Source: Bimastos eiseni (lineage: Eukaryota; Annelida; Clitellata; Crassiclitellata; Lumbricidae). From it: a stretch of DNA of 64,000 nt. Within the stretch, counting starts at the first letter, position 1. Each line of letters opens with the position of its first letter. A program made the translations under genes and the position numbers. The notes beneath the pieces were generated by a model. That model saw only the letters and a list, made by a program, of their open reading frames with translations. It searched no databases and had not been told where the DNA came from. The stretch covers positions 4,950,188 through 5,014,187 of the forward strand of contig OY365808.1 of the NCBI GenBank assembly GCA_959347315.1. Reading direction: 5' to 3'. Shown here in pieces: positions 11,356-22,100 of this stretch.

Positions 11356-13475
11356 ATGCACTTCGCGTTCACCCTGGTTGTTTTAGCCTTCGTTTGGTCA
11401 GCCTCAGACTTAGGACTAACTGCCGAGGCGAAGGGATTCAGCAGCTGCAAGGCCCTTGTGAGCAGAGCAATCAGGCTCGTCAATGGAATCAGACGCTATA
11501 AGGATGATAAACTTCAAACTTGCAAGGTAAATTTATCATGATATGGTGATTTGACTTTGGTTTGAACGCTCACTTTGCAACGTTGTCTGTAGCGGTTATA
11601 GGGGTCCCCGATATATTCTTGTACATGGGTCCCCAGTAAGTCGCCAGACAAGACAATCACAAAGACGTACGTTGTAACAACCAATAACAGAGAATTGTGT
11701 CCGTTGCAATAATAGGCCTAATTATTATAAAAGAAGAATAAAGTCACAGAAATTACCGCTTCCAACAATTAGGCCCTAAGCTCTTTCTCTGAGACACGTG
11801 TGCCCGTTATTTTATGCTTCTTTATCGGAAAGCGGCGCAATTTGGATTTGGTACAAGTTGTGAAATGAAAAACTAGTCCTGTGGTCGTTGCCGGTTCAAA
11901 TAGACCTATCGAGGAAAGGGAATAACATCCTTGCCCTCGTGTAACGTTGGATATGCTCCAAGTGGGTTATGGGAGCTATAAGCCGACTTATTTAAACAAT
12001 TTTTTGCTGACGGTGCCAACTCGTTTTAATCACTTAACCTAGGTCGGCGGTTCTCAACCTTTTTAGTCCTGCGACCCCCTTATAATATTTTTGAAAGTGG
12101 TTGCGACCCCCAGCTATAAAATTGATTCGGTTACTGCCATCACAGCATTTCACTTCTTACCATTCTTATTCATACCATTTGTTTATCCAAATTTATTCAG
12201 CACCACATACATGGCAGCATAATCAGTCACTAATTAACAGGACAATTTATTAATTTGTTGTTGGTAATAATTTTTTTTTAATGAAACGTAGACAAGAAAT
12301 AAGTGAAGGTGAATTTAAGTCGCTACATTGTATTAATTAGTGTAATAATCATGATTGCATAAATATTAAACAAGAGAAAATACGCTGACAACTTTTTAAA
12401 AATAAATTTCTGAAGGTTCCAGGCGACCTCTGACAAATCGTCAAGCGACCCCTGTGGGGGTCGCGACCCACAGGTTGAGAACCGCTGACCCAGATGGACT
12501 TTGTTTCTATTCTTTAAACAGTGCAACGGAAAGACCATTAGCAAAATTGATTTCACTGACAAGGACACCAATAAGACAACGTCGCTGGAACTCTGCACTG
12601 GATGCACTGGCAAGCATGTACCTCTGCAGAACTCGAACAATTGCCGAAGTTGCTCACATCGTCGCTTAAAAAACTTCCCTCCCTTCTGCAAGACCTCTGT
12701 GGACCAATGCAACGGCAAAGGAATAACGATCTACACGTAAGCATCGGTCTACGTACGTTACTGGTCAGTTTATAGCAGTGGTTTCCAACCTTCTGCAATA
12801 CACGGCACCCTTAGGTATAGGCCTAATAACGTAACTGCAGACCCGTGACCTTTAACCATTATGGCAAGCTTAGTTGATAAAGGAACCGTAATCTATCGTG
12901 ATCGCACCTTTATAGCACGTCACCATCAAGTATAATCCATTGATACGTAGGCCTACCTCAGTCTGACTCTTGCATCAAGACCTGACGGCGATTCCGACTT
13001 CTGACCTCATCGTCCAATCGACTTTGTTTTGACAGAGGGGCTGTGAAGAAGTTAATGTAGTAGTCGCAACTTAGCGGGTTATCTATGTGGGCCCAGGAGG
13101 TTTACGATTGTCTAAATGAATTGAGTAAAAAGTTCTCAGATGTTTTTAACGATCAATGAACAGAAATTTGAAAGGTAAAGAAAAGCTGGTGAGTCCAAGA
13201 TTACAACCTCTAAAATCTTTTGCCTAAATACACCGATTAACGAACACTCTTTAACTAGCCACTGTTTTAGAGCTATCATGTTTTATATAAGATCATAACC
13301 GGGTTTTATCTTTATTTAACCCACTGTGCAATGTTTTGACAGCTGCAAATGCAACTTAAATGGCGGCGCGACAACACCAAATACGGTGACGAATTTTGAA
13401 ACTACTGCCCAGGACGCTCCAACAACCATCCAAGACGATGGTGAAGATCAACCAGTGGACATGACGGACTACTAG
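11356..13475 (+). CDS. Secreted Cys-rich protein, three exons, 172 aa (paralogue 2)
   Basis: Exons are 11356-11526, 12522-12736 and 13343-13475, with donors gtaaat and gtaagc and AG acceptors. Phases agree and give 172 residues plus TAG. Residues 1 to about 26 form a signal peptide (hydrophobic FAFTLVVLAFVW, likely cleavage after AEA), which also fixes the start. The mature part has 12 cysteines, among them TCKCNGK, LCTGCTGK, NCRSCSH, FCKT, QCNGKG and a closing TCKC. One CNGK motif opens exon 2 and another lies near its end. An N-glycosylation site (NKTT) is present. The tail is acidic and Thr-rich and probably disordered. It has a tandem paralogue ending at 803. I do not recognise the family; an extracellular, disulphide-rich role is inferred from composition only. 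Confidence 0.75.
12045..12487. mobile_element. Non-autonomous hAT element in intron 1 of the Cys-rich gene
   Basis: Termini CGGCGGTTCTCAACCT and, on the opposite strand, CAGCGGTTCTCAACCT form the inverted repeats typical of a widespread hAT group, followed inside by gCGACCCCC on both ends. Flanking 8-mers acctaggt and acccagat agree at 6 of 8 positions, consistent with an old 8-bp target duplication. There is no transposase. It lies 34 bp before exon 2, so the acceptor region was largely preserved. Confidence 0.85.
12777..12815 (+). mobile_element. hAT terminal fragment
   Basis: The sequence starts CAGTGGTTTCCAACCTTCTG, a hAT-type terminal motif, shortly after the donor of exon 2. No matching right end was found, so only a remnant is claimed. 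Confidence 0.45.
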
Positions 13476-14625
13476 TGTCAAGTGTCACTGGCACCAGATC
13501 ATCCGCCTTGAACGACCAACCTCAATTCATCAAGCAAACGTTTTCTCATCGCCGTCTGTTATATAAGCTTATAACTTAACTCTGACCGCGTGAATAAATG
13601 ATGCCTACAGTTTAATATTAACCAACTTTAAGTCGAATTACTTAGCTTAAAATATTTTACGTTTCCGGTGATTTCATTAAACTGTGTCAGCATGACCAAC
13701 GTGTTCTTTTCCTTTTAAGTTGCACATAAATTAATTTCAGCAGATCATTCATAGTTGACCACATTCCTTTGTAAAATTATTGTTTTGATAAAGAAAACGG
13801 TTACGAAATGCCGTCTTATCACTAAAACATTGACAGCGCTTGATAATAATACTTTGTCTTCACATTTCACGGATAAACAACACGCACTCCAATGTAAATT
13901 AGCAGTCACCCTCGACGGCTTCATCAAAAATACCTATGCCGTTAAATCCTTTAGGAAATCTGATTAATCTGAATGTAGGCCTAGATATCGGAAGTATATG
14001 TGCGTAGTTTGTCGTTTATGACGGACTGACGCGTTGTAATACCGTGGTACATGAAGCACTCTTCCGTTCCTCAGCAACCATCGGTAATCTTAATTAACTG
14101 AACAGTTCAATTACAATAACATTTCAATCGCTAACATAAACTTTTCTACACGTACGAAGCAATATGTATGGAAACTTAAAAGCAAACCATCCACTGAACA
14201 CAGAATAATCATCGATTCAATCGCGCGCTTCCCCTAACAATGCATTTGCGACCGTCCTATAGGCTTATCATCCAGTTGTCAAAATCAAATATTGAGCCAT
14301 CTCCTCGCCTCTGCCCAAACCATTATAGGGCTCACTCGTTCGTCTTAGGCATATGAGCTTTATCAACCCTGATGCTTTAAAGCTCGACCTGGAATCATCC
14401 TCCATGAGTCTCCTCAATCTTCCAACTTGTCTGCACACAATCGCACCATATCAGACTTCCTCAACAACACGCTCTGATTAGCAATTAGCCTGAAACTCAT
14501 TCCAAAAAATTCATGTTTTAATTGTTTTCTGCAGGCTCTCAAATCTTTGACGTGGATTGGTCAAAAATCATCAACATTCTTCGAACATTACTCTGTGATT
14601 GAATAATTATTAAGTAAAGTAACAT
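13476..14625. other. Intergenic, 3' flank of the Cys-rich gene
   Basis: The first 250 bp resemble the 3' flank of paralogue 1 (about 804-1100), for example a shared 'ccggtgatttcattaaa' segment, so the duplication extends past the stop codon. The rest shows nothing I can name. Confidence 0.5.
13593..13598 (+). promoter_or_regulatory. Candidate polyadenylation signal AATAAA
   Basis: A canonical hexamer lies 118 bp after the stop of the Cys-rich gene. It is the first one downstream on that strand. Confidence 0.5.
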
Positions 14626-15678
14626 CAGAGGCGTAGCTATGGGGTAGGGGGAACATGTGTCCCAGGGCGCCACTGTGAGGGGGCGCCAAAATGAGGATTA
14701 AAATTATTACAATTTTATTTTGATGGGTAAAATTTTGTCCGAACCAAGTTAGCAAGGTTTAATTTTGGCGCCCACAAATATCCTCATTACAAACAGGTTG
14801 TCAGACATGATTTTGGCGACCTTCTGGCCCCACCGATTCATGATCATTAAGGGCTCATAAGGGCGACATGATACTCATGACAAAAATGACATCTATAATC
14901 TTAGTCGCCAATTTAAGGGGGCGCCAAAATGAAGACTAAAGCTATTAATATTTTTGTTTATTTTGATGCAAGCTAATATATCCGAGATAAGTTAATAAGA
15001 TTTAATTTTGGCGCCCCCAAAATATTCTCATTATAGACAGGTTGTCATTTGTCAAGCATGATTTTGGCGCACCCTTCTCCACTGGCCGTGATTAATAAGT
15101 CACGTAAGGGGCGACATAATATTTATGACAAAATGACATCTTTTCAAGAACTCTTGCCCAGACTACTTACCTGATAGTCTGCCTGTACACCTTGGACTAA
15201 GACCATACATACCTTCCTTAGCAGATACTCAGTGGCCCTTTAGAAGTTTGGAGGTCACGATTGCGATTAAGGTCTAGATGCAAAAGATTTAAATAATAAG
15301 TCTGTAGTTTAGCGTTATTTGACTTTTATGTAGTATAAACGATACAATTTTGATACTTTTGGTTACTTTGACTTATGTAACAAAAATAACAACCGGTAAT
15401 ATGCTTATTATTTTGTGTGATACAGTGGCAAACAGATTAAGAATTGTAAATATAAATATTTTAACTATTTACACTATCTGAAGTATGCTTAAATTGTACT
15501 CTTAATTTGTATATAATTATAATAGGCCTATTATAATTTACCCGGTATTGGCATGTAGTACATTTTTGCACCATGAGATTACAGGCCATGCCATCCGCGG
15601 CTTGTATTGCAGTTTTAGAAAAGAGGCGCCAATTCTGTAGTTTGTCCCCGGGCACAAAATACCCTAGCTACGCCTCTG
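14626..15678. mobile_element. hAT-type element with exact 8-bp target duplication
   Basis: Inverted termini CAGAGGCGTAGCTA on both ends, flanked by identical 8-mers agtaacat (14618-14625 and 15679-15686). Inside, a segment of about 220 bp is duplicated in tandem: copies begin at about 14689 and 14919 with gggcgccaaaatga and share the gatttaattttggcgccc and caggttgtca blocks. No transposase frame remains. Confidence 0.9.
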
Positions 15679-15747
15679 AGTAACATAGATCCTTCTGACC
15701 ATTTTACACCATCATAGATCACCACATAGTTCATGGCGTGCCACGCT

Positions 15748-15876
15748 GGATTTTAGGATGTTTGGTCAAAGGACGATTGATCACGGACGAGTGGTCAACG
15801 GACGATTGGTCAAGCGGACTGTTCGTCAGAGGGACTGTTGATCAAGGGTCCGTTTGTCAAGAGAACGGTTGATCAG
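15748..15876. repeat. Minisatellite, unit about 15-16 bp
   Basis: About eight degenerate copies of a unit like ggacgattggtcaa run head to tail, alternating tggtca/tgatca and ggacgatt/ggactgtt variants. Confidence 0.8.
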
Positions 15877-15974
15877 AAATTTTAAGTTTAGATATTGGAG
15901 AATTTGGAGACGCTTTTAAAATATGTAAGTTCTCTTATCAGCAAAAGCAACTGTACTGCCGGTGTAGGAGGCTA

Positions 15975-16365
15975 AATTAACTCCCAGGATAAATTCACTC
16001 CCGAAGTGTATTGTACCTAGAATATATTGACTCTAGAGTTAATTGTACCTAGGATAAATACACTCCCCCTGCGAATAAACACTTCCGGGGAGTTAATTCT
16101 ACCTAGGACAAACTGAATCCTGGGGAGTTAATTCCCCCTAGGATAAACTGACTCCCATATCTAACGCAATAGGGGAGTTAATTCTACCTAGGACAAACTG
16201 ACTCCTGGGGAGTTAATTCCTCCTAGGAAAAATTGACTCCAATACCTAATGCAGCAGGGGAGTTAGTTCTTCCTAGGACAAACTGACTCCCGGGGAGTTA
16301 ATTCTTCATAGGATAAATTGACCCCCATATCTAACGCAATAGGGGAGTCAATTCTTCCTATTACT
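15975..16365. repeat. Minisatellite with two-level (35 + 50 bp) higher-order unit
   Basis: Copies of ggggagttaatt...cctagga..aa.tgactcc recur. In the regular part (from about 16096) a 35-bp unit alternates with a 50-bp unit that carries an extra 15-bp segment like catatctaacgcaata, giving an 85-bp compound period repeated about three times. The start is more diverged. Confidence 0.85.
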
Positions 16366-17744
16366 GTACTTCGATCTGTGTTCCTATATTCAGGGTATGC
16401 CTATATGCCTGATGCATGATTCAATTGGAATTGTGGTCTGTGACTCTTCATCAGTATCGATCGTTGACCATTGTGACTGAGGTTTTTGACTTTGTGGTGC
16501 AGTCTATATGAGACATTCATTTGCAGCTTATAAGTTGGCATTGTTATAACGAGTTGTCAAATCATCATTTGCACTTAGTAAGCAGGTCTTGTTCGCGTTA
16601 TGAGAGTTGCAGCGCTCCCTTGTGACCAAATGCCAAAATATGAGCCCGTCGCTGCAGCTATATGCTGGAGGTTCTGCATTGGCTTCCTGTCCGATGGCAC
16701 ATTGAGTAGGCCTATATTATTGAGCTGTCTCTAGCCAATAGACTAGCACTAGCCAATAGACTAGCACTATTACAATATGTAGATGCCGAGGCAGCCATTG
16801 TCTTGATTTTTTAACGACACATATCGAAGATGATTTAATTTCGCCCTCCTCATTTTTCCACACTTGGGACTGGCCCTGTCAAAGTTCAAACAGTGTCGGA
16901 GTTTAAGGGAAGCTTTTCGTTTGTACTTTAGGTGGAATTGTGGCAGTAGGCCTACACTGCAGTAATGCAATTAACTGCTCGTTATATTGCGGCGCTATAT
17001 AATTTTTTAGTAATAGTCTATATAGTAATAGGCCTACATCTTTTTTAGATTCAGCATAATATTAATGCGGCTTAATTGGTGTAGGACTGTAGGCAAAAAC
17101 GGCCCTGCTATAGCTATCTATGTACAACAACTGCAATCGATAGCCTACATTAATTACTTCCTCATCATCAGATGGAACAAACGTATTTATTATTCCCACA
17201 CTAAAGAAATAATGCCCTATTTCCTCGTTCCTGCAATCACCAATCATCAATCTCTCGTTCTCTACTGGCAACTTTCCTATGGTATTAAGCCCTCTATCGC
17301 ATCAACGCCTCTCAAATAAGGCAAAAATCTTGATAAGTAGTAGTAGTGATGTATACTATAGTAGTGGCGGCGCTGCATGTCTTCTAGAGTCTCCTCTGTT
17401 AAGGCCTATAGGCAAAAATCCTACGGCGAACCTGACCACTTAGAATCGAAGCTTAGTAGACCTATAGCACCCTGCTATCATTGAGTTGAAGCAACTTCTA
17501 CTCCCAGCCGAAATATCTTCGCGAGCTCTTCAGCATCCAACCATTCCGCTCTAACCGATCATCAAACTGTTTCAGTCTGACGACCCCAGTCATCTGACTC
17601 CCTAGATCATCTCAAGTTTTCCAACGGAGTCATTTCCACGTCTCTGGAACGAGCTGCCTTTTGAACTCTGGGAACGATAAGAAGGACAAAAGTAATCAGA
17701 GACAAGGATATAACGTACGTAGCTGAGGTTGTGCAAATAACTGG
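16366..17744. other. Intergenic, no gene seen
   Basis: No coding or RNA feature is supported. At 17358 the sequence TAGTGGCGGCGCTG matches the terminus of the small hAT element at 27513-27690, so a solo end of that family is probably present. Confidence 0.45.
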
Positions 17745-18200
17745 TTAACTATAGGACGCAGTTGGAATACTGCATCCAGGTGTAGTGTCCATTTCGTAAA
17801 CAAGGTATGTTTGAGAAAGTGCAAAGAAGAGCAACAAAAATGATTTGGGGCTACAATGATTTGAGCTACGAAGAAAGGTTGAATAAGTGTGGATTGACAA
17901 TGAAATGAGGAAGAGCAGCGGAGACCTGATTGAAGCCTTCAAGATTATTACTGGGAAGGAGGCAATGCAGTCGGAGAGGTTTTTTTAAATTTGCACTAAA
18001 TAGAGTAACTCAGGGACACAGGTATATAAATTGTTTAAGAAACCGAAAGGAACAGTAGGGCAGAAATTCTTCAGTGGAAGAGTTGTAGACTTGTGGAAAT
18101 TAATGGCTTGGATGATAGTATTGTCTCAGTGGGCACTATCACAGCTTTTACAGTGGGTTTGCCATAGACTAAACGTCTTCTGAACCACTTTAAACCCGTG
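17745..18200 (+). mobile_element. CR1/Jockey-type LINE reverse transcriptase C-terminal remnant
   Basis: Plus-strand frames read, with shifts and a stop, QLEYCIQVW...FEKVQRRATKMIWG, then YNDLSYEERLNKCGLT, then IEAFKIITGKEAM and RVTQGH. These are standard C-terminal motifs of CR1/Jockey-type non-LTR reverse transcriptases. The frame is broken several times and no intact domain remains. Confidence 0.8.
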
Positions 18201-18236
18201 CTATGCTAATTTCGCAATTTTTCAGCTTCACCACCG

Positions 18237-18527
18237 CAGAGGTGTAACAAGGTCTTGAAAAGTAGGGGCATAATAAAAAATATTGCGCGAAGCGCTATAA
18301 TTTTCTTGCCCCCCACTTTTTGAATTTTGCCCCCCTCAGAAATTTGAAAAATGGGGAAAGCACAAATTATCTTAACAAAAGTCATTTTAAAAAGCCATTG
18401 GAGAAACATTAAAAACAACGATGTGGGGGCACATGGGGGCACTGAGCACTAAAACTGGGAGCTTTGCCCCCAGTTTTGAAAATGTAGGGGCAGGTGCCCC
18501 CTTTGCCCCCCGCTTGTTACACCTCTG
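18237..18527. mobile_element. hAT-type miniature element
   Basis: Termini CAGAGGTGTAACAAG on both ends in inverted orientation, flanked by caccaccg and taccaccg (7 of 8). The interior is rich in gggggc/gcccccc tracts. Length is 291 bp. Confidence 0.85.
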
Positions 18528-19176
18528 TACCACCGTCATATTGCTTGCAAATCAACTTTACCACCATCGATCTACCTCAGGCCGGTGTAGGCTATCAATG
18601 ACAGATTGAACTCATCACTTGAAACAAAGGTCTCACCTCTCCAAGAACCCCTACACCGACTCATCTGTTTTTGAAATTCCAGTTTTGACCTAAACAACAC
18701 CCGCCTTAACAGCTACTCTGCAATCCGCCTTCTTTGATCCATTGGCCATGCATCGGACACCGATCAACTTCAGACCACCCTTAGGACAACCTTTTACACA
18801 TCCATGACTTGACGCAGCGCTCGTAAGCAAGTTGGTGCCCTGCATCTGACTTTCGAGTGACGCTTAAGCAGTTACGAGTTAGATTAAGCAGTTAGATTAA
18901 CGCTATGTTTATTTCATAAACAGTCAATACCGATTGAAAAGCCCTTACTTACTTATAAAGGCGCTATAATAGTAATTTAGCCCACGAACCTAACTGCGAA
19001 TTCATCGAGCTGAGGATATGTTGAGGTAGAGAATCGAGTGCTTACTGGTGGATTGAAAGACTCGAATGTGTTTACAAAAGGCGTCGAATCCACGACACTC
19101 ACAGTCCCTGTTATGTCCCTCGAAGTCGTTTGCTTCGTATAATGTTTCGATTGATCTACTCAAGGCTTATCCACAA

Positions 19177-22100
19177 ATGGCGGACAGAAGGAAACTTCAG
19201 GGTGAGAGCGGACGCCTCGCCTCGCTAGCAGCCTCGCTAACAAAAGCAGCTGTCGGAGCAGTTTGAGTAGCACGGTTGATTTATATAGCGCTTGTTAGCG
19301 TGGATAATTTATACTACGTTTAAAATTCATCGGTAGTAAATAGGCAGCGGCTGCGTATTGGATGTAGATTGTAATTGCACATTTAGCTAAAAGATTAAAT
19401 AGTCACACCCGATCCATGTTTCACGTTGCAAAAATGTTTGCATCGGTATTAAAGATTAATGCATGTATCAAAACATGACTTTAAGACATTGCTACTAATT
19501 TGTATGGAGGCTTTTTATTGCAGCATAGAAAATATGGCATTTTGATTAACTTGGTACCAGTTTATATAATGAGTCCTAAAGAATTTTTGCTTCTGCATTC
19601 TAACGTTTTGATTGCATCTGAAACATTTATGACTTTGACATTTATGCTATTAGTCTGACGATGATTAAAAACTTAAGATGTAATAGACTTCAAAATATTC
19701 AAGATTCTTCTGAGTAGATTATGATGTTTGGAAAATGATACTAGTTGATTATGCTGGATAACATTGAAAGTCTCAACATAGGGCTACTTAAGGCATATAA
19801 AATGCCATTTGATTGGCAATTTGTCAAGTATAGGTTTTGTATCAGAGCAGTAATTTGGCAGTACTAAGAAAATCGATTGGCATGCTACTGTGCTGATCAT
19901 TTAAAACGTTTTGATGTTTCTTTTTTGTGCAAAACTAATGATGAGTAGACGTTAGTCAAATGGGAGTTCAGTAAATTGGTCTGCAAGCTGGACTGACTCT
20001 CAAATAAATTTTATGTGAAGCCCTGAATAATCGTGATAGTCATTTATTGCTTGGTGGACCCTTATACATGAAACATTTTCTACCTTGCCCTACCGTATTT
20101 CAGCCTGCATACTCTCCATAGCCTGGCTCCTTTTGTCTCTGACATGTCAGATTAGAATTTGGCTTCTGTAATGCAGTAAGACATTGACATCAGCTTCACT
20201 TGAATTGCTCAGCTGTTGATACAGCTTGCCTTATAACAAAGACACTTGTGAAAATTAGAGCAATTTCTGGGTGCATGAGGGTGTGGTAGGTAGAATGAAG
20301 TAGGATATGTTATGATATGGTTTGGTTATGTAGGGCAGCATTTCCCAAACTGTGTTCCGCGGAACCCTAGGGTTCCGCGAGGTGACGACAGGGGTTCCGC
20401 GGAAAACTTTCAGTGTGAATAGAATTTTTCATTGGAGACTTTTTGCTTAACATCTGCATGTAACTTAATAAGGAAGAAAGGTAAACAAAATCGTAACATT
20501 TTATTTTAGCGTCGTAAATTACCCATGTTAATAAATAACGCAAAAAATTATTCTCCATGGCAAATCTGGCTAAGCCTCGTTAGCATCGGTAGTAGAAGCG
20601 AGATTTGTGAAAAAAAGTTCGTTTCATTGTGAGCTGGACTGATGAAAAATTTTCTGTTTAGCTGGGAACTCAATTGATAAAATAAATCATGCTTAAATGG
20701 AAGTTGGATTGATGAAAAGGTGTCCTCCTTGTGCAATGAAGAAAAGATGCAAAGGAAGAAAAAAATTATGCGTAAATAGAAGCTGCATGGATAGAAATGA
20801 GAATTTTACTTGACATGGAACCTCATTATTCCCGCTTTCATTCCGGTGGAAATCCTTTCAGCATTTTCGCTTCCATTTAAGCAGAAATCTCAACATCAAT
20901 CCAAGTTTTTGTAATGTAGAATTCTTTACATCGTTCTAGTTCCCTGTTAAACACAAATCTTTTCATCAATCCAGCTCCCAATTAAATATAATTCTTTTAA
21001 TCCAGCTTCCATTTATGCAGGATTCTTTGTTAAATACATGTTTCAAACAAGGGCAATAATTTATGATGCTAAAATAAGATTTTACCTAAAGAGAATTCAT
21101 ATTTGTCATTGTCACAGAGTTCCCTCCTTGTTCGGATTATCAAAGACGGGCTCCTCTTGACTATCGCTCAAGTCAATGCTCATATAAGAAACTTTAATAA
21201 AAACTGGAAATTAATATGTACATCGAAGATATAATAAATTATCAAATGTTGACGAGAACGGCAGCAAAGTGTCCCATTTCTCTACTCAACACCGACCAGA
21301 GGATCCTTACTGTTCTGTTCCACAGCTATTCATGCTGTGCCTAAAATCCTCTATACAATTAAGGGGGCCTTTAATCTAACCTAAGCTAGCCTAGCCTAAC
21401 CTAACCTAAGATCCTCTATACAATTAAGGGGGCCTTTGATGCTGGGCTTCAAAGTGATTGATATGGGGGTAGATTTGCTTCGACGTCGCGTTAGTGTCTA
21501 TTCAGCCTCATGACGGCGTGCATTTATAACAGTTCTGTTGAATGGAACGTTAGCACTCGGGAACTTGTTTTTTTCTGGTTTCCGGCCCATCGCCCCTTCT
21601 GGCATTCCACGCCTGCGTGTGTACAGGTGATCGTCTCCCAGATCGCCATTAGGGTCGTCGATAGGGTCGTCTGTGTCATCGCGGTCATCCGACGTTCACC
21701 TGTTGCCTCCCATCATGACAGTCATTGTCATCGATATTTATGTTAGGGCTATTATTAATCTAGCTTAATCTAGGCCTAAACCATTCTCAGGCGTTGTACC
21801 TACAACAGAATATGTTGGTTTTGGACGGGATTCCGCAAAATATTTTGAAGATCAAAAGGGTTCCGCGGCCAAAAAGGATTGGGAAACGCTGATGTAGGGC
21901 ATGGTATGGCAAGTTTAAGTTTCATTCTGAATGGAATGGTAGGGTATGGTGAGGTAGGAAAAGTAGAGTATGGTTGTGTAGGGTAGGTATGGCATGTTTA
22001 AGTTTTGTTCGTAATGGAATAATAGGGTATATTAGGAAAGAGTAGGATTGGGTTGGGTATGGCAGGGTGTGGCATGTTTAAGTTTAGTTCTAAATGCAAT

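Noticed and set aside
15975..16365. Possible CRISPR-like array
   Set aside because: The units are contiguous minisatellite repeats with no unique spacers, in an animal genome.
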